Shown here in pieces: positions 58,877-64,000 of a DNA stretch of 64,000 bases. The notes below the pieces were generated by a model that was not told the origin of the DNA, made no database searches, and saw nothing but the letters and a program-made list of their open reading frames with translations. The DNA is from Neoceratodus forsteri (taxonomy: Eukaryota > Chordata > Ceratodontiformes > Ceratodontidae), in assembly GCA_016271365.2 (NCBI GenBank), contig CM028136.1:472438001-472502000 (forward strand), written 5' to 3'. A program made the position numbers and the translations under genes. How positions within the stretch are numbered: position 1 is the first letter of the stretch; each line of letters starts with the position of its first letter.

Positions 58877-59049
58877 TGTATAGTTGATTTTGTTACCTTA
58901 GCTTATCCTTGGTTAACACAGATAGTTTGTTACTACAGTATGTGAATGAATTGCTGTGCCGGGGGTTGGTTTGGGGCAGTACTGGATTGTACTGTAAACC
59001 TGTTGTTCAAATGATTATTACTGCCTCCTGTATTGTGGAAAATGTGGTG

Positions 59050-59055
59050 AATAAA
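59050..59055 (+). terminator. L1 polyadenylation signal
   Basis: AATAAA 18 bp before the A tail at the L1 3' end. Confidence 0.75.
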
Positions 59056-59073
59056 GTTTGAATTGAAAAAAAA

Positions 59074-59090
59074 AAGAACAACCAATGGAT
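59074..59090 (+). repeat. Target-site duplication of L1, right copy
   Basis: AAGAACAACCAATGGAT. Its first A residues merge with the L1 A tail. Confidence 0.95.
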
Positions 59091-59220
59091 TTGGCTTCAG
59101 AACCTCTTCCCTCACAAGGAGTGCAGAAGAATACCCAAGTTAATGAGACGCCATCAGACCTACATGTATTACCCTCTAGACGGACAAGGTCTAGTGTTCG
59201 TCTGAAAAAGAACCCACCTT
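59091..59220 (+). pseudogene. Tx1-like ORF1, C-terminal exile beyond the L1
   Basis: The reading frame resumes directly after the duplication (DLASEPLPSQG, then a basic tail RRTRSSVRLKKNPP and TGA at 59219-59221). It continues the frame that reads SSWGDRVEEEQPM before the L1. ORF2 begins within about 10 bp of its stop, a usual LINE arrangement. Confidence 0.75.
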
Positions 59221-59226
59221 GAGCCT

Positions 59227-62200
59227 GTGAATCTTAAATTGGCTAGTTTAAATGCCAATAGTTTAAAATCCCCTGTCAGATGGGCTACTACCTTTTCTAT
59301 TTTACAACATTTACAGTATGATATAATCTTTTTGCAGGATACTCAGTTTCATACACTGTTGGATTTACATCTGGCTACAAAAGACTGGGTTTGGGGACTT
59401 GCATATTGGTCTATTGGTCCTGATTTATGTTGTGGTGTGGGTATTGTTTTCAGGAATTGAGCTCTTCGGGTAAGCTGGCTAGTAGATATAGAGCCGGGTA
59501 GGGCACTTTTGTTAGATGTAGAAATTGGGTCCTTTTCTTGTCGTTTAATTAACATTTATGGCCCTCAATCTAAAGCTCAACAGATAGAGTTGATGTTAAA
59601 AGTTCAGCCTTTTTGGTATACTAGTAGGCAACTTTTCTTTGGGGATGATTTCAATGTAAATTCTCAACAGACACGTCCTGGTAGTAAACAGTACTGTGAT
59701 AAAACCTTTTTGATTAAAATGGTTTCACAGGCCTATTTACAAGATGCACATCTACAGGGAGGTCATAAGGTTAAGCCTACTTATTATAGTGGAACTTTAT
59801 CCTCTAGAATAGATTATACTTTTGTAAAGCCAATGGCTGGGATTTGTTTTTTCTGTACGTTACCTATTGAAATTTCTGATCACATGCTGATAGGAATTCA
59901 CATTGCAACCCCCTCCCCAAGAGTGTCTGGGCTGGGTTTTTGGAGGCTAAATGCACCTTTATTGTTAGAAAATGCTGTTAGAAGTGACTTATGATTGATT
60001 CTTTCTGATAAATGTTCCACTATAATCTTATATGAGGGTGAGCTTAGTTAGTGGTGGGATGATGTAAAACACTGTTTGACGCAATATTTTCAGTTTAAAA
60101 CCACAACACAGGCCGCATCATTAAATGTTAAATATTTGGAGCTTCAGAGACAATTGTATTGTTTATTGTCGGCCCAAACTGTTAGTAGTCAGGATTATAG
60201 TCAAGAAATTAGTTTGATTCGTACTGAAATGTCCTTATACCAGTATAATAGATTGGTGTCCCTACAGAAGGACCTGTCTTTTGGGACGCAGGGAAAGTGG
60301 ATCAAACAAATCCATTTATAGACTGTCAGAATAGGAGGGAGAAAAAAGGTTTTGTGAATTTGTTAAATGAACAAGGAGAGTTACTTGCAGATAATAAGGC
60401 TGTTATGGAATATTTGGAATCCTTTATTACTAAGATGCATGGGGAGGTATCGCTAGATCCTTATGCTATATCTATGGTGTTACAGGCAGCTGATTTACCA
60501 CAGTTAACAGTTAAACAATCCGAAAAGTTAATAGCCCCTTTTTCTCCAGAGGAAATGCAAAAAGTGATTATGTCTTTAAAATCCAATATCTCCCCAGGTT
60601 CTGATGGTTTGCCTGGACAATTATATAAACTACTGTGGGATTATGTGCTGGCAGAACTTCTGGCTGTTTATAATTTTATGTTAAGGGATGTGTGTTTACC
60701 AATGCAGATGTATGAAGGGCTTTTGATATTTTTTTAAGTCAGGACAGGTGTCAGATATTGCAAATTGGTGTCCAATTACTTTATTGAATGTTGATTTTAA
60801 AATATTTGCCAAATTATTGGGTAATAGATTAATAGCTGTAATGGATTTTTTGATACATCCATCACAGTTTTGTGGGATACCAGGTAGAAGTCTTATGGAT
60901 GTGGTATGCTTATTACAGGAAATTATGGATAGTGGGAGGAGTACAAAAATTTCTGGCCTAGAAGGGGGTTTTGTGTTTAGTTTAGATCAGGCCAAAGCTT
61001 TTGATAATGTTTCACATCAATTTTTATGGCAGTGTTTACAGTCTTATGGGATTCCTGAGACATTTATTCAATGGATTCGTTTATGTTATGCTTTAGCTTT
61101 TGTAAGACCATATGAGAATGGGTATATTGGTAATCCTTGTAAAATTTTGAAAGGGGTATGCCAAGGGTGTCCATTAAGCCCTTTATTGTATGTCTTTTAT
61201 ATTGATCCACTGCTTTGGATCTTACAAAGATCACCTTTAATTAAGGGTTTGGGCTTTGAATTAGAACAGAATATTACAGTTATTGCTTACACAGATGATA
61301 TTTGTTTGTTAGTACAAGATGATGTGTCTCTTCTGAAGACATATGATGTAATTCAAAATATAGGGTCTGTAACTGGAGCACATTTGAACCCTCAGAAATC
61401 TATTTGTTTGGCTATTCAAGGGTTTGACAATCCAATCCTAGAGATAAGAGGTATTCCTATTACAAAACAACCTAGTAAGATTTTGGGCATTTAGTTTGGA
61501 CAGGAGAATTTGGCTGAAGATAAGTGGAAGAGGGCTTTAAAAAAATGAATGGATAATGTAGCTCGATGGAATGTTTGGAAAATGACAAAAAAAAAGAGAA
61601 TTTATTGAATTAATTCCTTTTTAGTACCATTATTTTTGTTTATTGGTACGATTTTTCCTTTACCTAAGTCTTTGGAAACAAAGTTACTGGTGTGTGTTTT
61701 TTCTTGTATTTGGGGCAGCCATCTAAATCCCGTTAAATGCAATGTGCTTTATAAATCTATTAAGGAAGGAGGTCTTCATATGCTTAATCCATTGGTATTT
61801 TTTTTCATGATTTTTGTCTACAATAATTTGCTTTATTTCATGAAACCCTCATTGAAATTATGGGTACTCTGGAGATTATTGAAATTACAGGGTGTAATGC
61901 TGGAGTGGAACATGAATGTTTTTTTACATAAAAATAAATGATCCCCTGACTGGATAGCCAGTGGGCCGGAGTTTTTGATAAAGTAAAACAATGGAAGGTA
62001 ACATATGACTCAGTTTTGAAATTTCCTGGCGAATTCTGTATGAAGATATTATCCAGGAATGTTTTATGGATTACCCTTTCGCAGATTTTTCAGTGGGGGA
62101 TCAACTTTCAATTTCTACTTTAATTCTGGATGTTAGGATCCTGGAGAAAATGTGGGATACGGTATGGTTGGCAGTTCATGGTAAAGTAAATGTAAGGGGG

Positions 62201-62595
62201 AATTATAAGCATAAACAGCTCCAGGATTGATATTGTCCAAGAGACACTTGTGTACAATGTATTGAGACTATGATTCATCTATATTTTGAATATCCATATA
62301 TTAAACATTTTTGGGATTTGATTGTTAATTTAGGAACTTGGAAAATGGATTTTCCTCCAGATGAGAGATTATTGTTTTATGGCATTATTCCAGCTTCACA
62401 AAAATGTATTCCACATAGTACTCTATTTATGATTATAGCACATTTTCTTTATTGGATATGGATAGGATGATGCAAACTGACACTTCAACAAATGGAGATT
62501 TCGGGGGCTTTATTTTCTCATTTTTACTGCATTACAAGCATTTAAACATAGGGAGTTTTTAATGTTCTCCTTAACTGATTGGGAGACTTCTTGGA
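59227..62595 (+). pseudogene. Tx1-like ORF2 (endonuclease, reverse transcriptase)
   Basis: Endonuclease: LKLASLNANSLKSPVRW, IIFLQDTQF (catalytic Glu now Asp), INIYGPQ, FFGDDFNVN (usual GGDFN), RIDYTF and ISDHMLIGI. RT: SPEEMQKVIMSLKSNISPGS then DGLPGQLYKLLWD, WCPITLLNVDFKIFAKLLGN, SLDQAKAFDNVSHQFLWQCL and GVCQGCPLSPLLYVFYIDPL. The active-site box is YTDD (61288-61299). C-terminal KSICLAIQG, then decayed blocks, with a Cys/His remnant (CVQCIETMIHLYFEYPYIKH) near 62255-62310. In-frame stops at 59458, 59992 and 61492; frame changes near 60310 and at a T run near 60735. It is more decayed than the nested L1, which agrees with the order of insertion. Confidence 0.85.
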
Positions 62596-62792
62596 AATAT
62601 TTTGATTGGCTTTGAGGAAGGGGAGGAGGAAGGGGATCTTAATTATTTTTACAAATTTAATTGTATGGGAAATGTGGGGAAAGGGAGGGCTTGGAAACCT
62701 GGTCCTTTTTTCTTTCTTTCTTGATGCCAGGTTATTGTATGACTTATTACTTATTTCCATTTTTTTTTTACTTTCTTTTCAGGGTCCTGTTT

Positions 62793-64000
62793 AGAAACAT
62801 AGAAACATGGAATTTGATGGCTGATAAGGACCGCTTGGCCCACCCACTCTGCCCATTTCCCTACCTAATGGATAAGCTGCAGATCCTAGTTAACCAGCAG
62901 CCTACTTCTTTCTACCCCCACCCCCTAGAATTGCCTTATGGCTGTCCCATGCATGCTTGAATTCAACCACTGTTTTTGACTCCACAACCTCCTCCGGAAG
63001 GCCATTCCATGCATCCACAACCCTCTCTGTGAAAAAATCCTTCCTTACATTACCTCTGAGCCACCCCTTCTATCTTCAAATTGTGCCCCCTTGTTCTTTC
63101 ACACCTCTTTTTTTGAAAGATGCTACCCTCTTGGACTTTGTTGATTCCCTTGTACTTGAAAGTTTCTATCATGTCCCCTCCTTTCCTCAAGGCTATACAT
63201 ATTAAGCTCCTTTAGTCTCTCCTCATATGTCTTCCGGTGCAGACCCTGTACTATTTTAGTTGCCTTCCTCTGGACAGCTTCCATCTTGTCTATGTCCTTG
63301 CGGATTGGGTCTCCAGAACTGCACAGTACTCAGATGGGGTCTCACCAGCTGTCTGTACAGAGGATAACAACTTTTGTTTTCTACTGGTGATGCCTCTCCC
63401 TATGCATCCCAGTATCCCCCAGCCTCCTTACTGCCCTCCTCACATTGCTTGCCCACCTTTAAGTCATCTGATAAGACTACCCCAGGTCTCTTTCCATTTT
63501 GTTGTTGCTAGTATCTCACCCCTATTGTGTACTTCTCCCTGTTTTGTTTCCCAGGTGCATTATCTGCACTTCTTAGCATTAAATCTAAGCTGCCATACAT
63601 TTGACCATTCCTCAACCTTGCCAAGTCCCTTCTCATCCTTTCTACCCCACCTTGTGCATCAACTCTGTTGCAGATCTTTAGCCATCTGCAAAGAGACATA
63701 CTTTCTTCCAGCCCCTCTGCAATGTCATTTACAAAGACATTGAAGAGGACCGGTCCTAATACTGAACCCTGCGGCACCCCACTAGTAACTCCCCTTTCTT
63801 CAGAGTGGACTCCATTTACTATTACTCTCTGTGTCCTATTCTCCAGCCAATTCTTTACCAAGGCTATCATCTTGGGACCCACTCCCAGGCTGGCTAACTT
63901 GTATATTAATCTTTTGTGTGGGACTGAGTCAAATGCCTTGCTAAAGTCTAGGTAGGCCATGTCCACAGCCACTCCCTGATCTACTACTTTGGTAACCCAG
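62793..64000 (-). pseudogene. CR1-clade LINE, 3' half, running off the window
   Basis: Minus strand. RT core at 63972-63508: VDMAYLDFSKAFDSVPHKRL, VKNWLENRTQRVIVNGV and TSGVPQGSVLGPVLFNVFVN, then a frame change just where FADD should stand (a CRWLKIC remnant). The C-terminal blocks near 63080-62960 include [16 protein letters not shown] remnants of the FFTERV motif. The 3' end at 62793 carries CCATGTTTCTATGTTTCTA (minus), like the other CR1 fragments here. The 5' half lies outside the window. Confidence 0.85.

Larger units (their letters stand above)
52948..59073 (+). mobile_element. L1-clade LINE, complete length, nested
   Basis: 6.1 kb, bounded by identical 17 bp duplications. Short 5' UTR (52948-53109), ORF1 (53110-53916), a long spacer of about 1.1 kb, ORF2 (55092-58876), and a 3' UTR of about 190 bp with AATAAA at 59050-59055 and an A tail. 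Not 5' truncated. The identical target duplication suggests it is younger than its host LINE, although its own frames are broken. Confidence 0.93.
50807..62792 (+). mobile_element. Tx1-like LINE (L1 superfamily), split by an L1
   Basis: Plus-strand LINE with an ORF1 carrying CCHC knuckles (50842-52930, then 59091-59220) and an ORF2 (59227-62595). The L1 at 52948-59073 interrupts the end of ORF1. The 5' boundary lies between the truncated SINE (50806) and the first ATG at 50842. The 3' end abuts the CR1 tail at 62793. The RT resembles the Tx1 group rather than canonical L1: its GVCQGCPLSPLLYVFYIDPL block and its CCHC-type ORF1 both fit. Confidence 0.75.

Noticed and set aside
62606..62960. Plus-strand frames between the Tx1-like LINE and CR1
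   Set aside because: They cross the junction of two elements and have no domain.
1..64000. Host gene exons
   Set aside because: I saw no open frame with splice context or family resemblance outside transposon proteins.

Overview
The window looks like repeat-dense, non-coding DNA from a vertebrate nuclear genome. I found no host gene exon, no functional tRNA or rRNA gene, no CRISPR array and nothing prokaryotic. The mixture of repeats includes Rex1/Babar, L2, CR1, L1 and Tx1-like LINEs, hAT and Harbinger-type DNA transposons, CORE/MIR-type and other tRNA-derived SINEs, and many long inverted repeats. It fits a large, slowly purged genome such as a lungfish, caecilian or other amphibian. The species cannot be fixed from the sequence alone. 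Every transposon gene seen carries stops or frameshifts, so all are treated as pseudogenes.

Layout. 1-2.3 kb: a Harbinger-type MYB/SANT gene (minus). 2.4-5.06 kb: a 5'-truncated Rex1 LINE (minus). 5.5-7.84 kb: diverged promoter-like monomers (minus). 8.54-14.69 kb: a second Rex1 (plus), split by a 2.48 kb block of hairpins and tandem repeats and by a SINE. 16.7-17.25 kb: the promoter-like monomers again (plus). 18.3-25.3 kb: CR1 fragments and SINEs in otherwise blank DNA. 25.9-29.33 kb: a third Rex1 (minus), interrupted by a 653 bp insert. 30.147-45.271 kb: a hAT element with an 8 bp target duplication. It holds a decayed transposase, a CR1 fragment, a nearly complete L2, nested palindromes and a convergent BED-finger plus coiled-coil gene. 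46.3-48.75 kb: a palindrome whose left arm carries a Harbinger-like element, which itself carries a SINE. 49.38-50.61 kb: a Rex1-like 3' fragment, then a truncated SINE. 50.8-62.79 kb: a Tx1-like LINE interrupted by a complete-length L1 with a 17 bp target duplication. 62.79-64.0 kb: a CR1 3' half running off the end.

Relations between the parts. The window is an insertion stack that can be ordered by target duplications: L1 into Tx1-like LINE; SINE into Harbinger-like element into palindrome; repeat block and SINE into Rex1; L2, CR1 and palindromes inside hAT. The tRNA-derived SINEs share a 3' tail with each other and with the Rex1 3' end, which suggests that Rex1-group reverse transcriptase mobilised them. 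The most unusual feature is the second BED-finger gene at the hAT 3' end, which suggests a two-gene hAT architecture.
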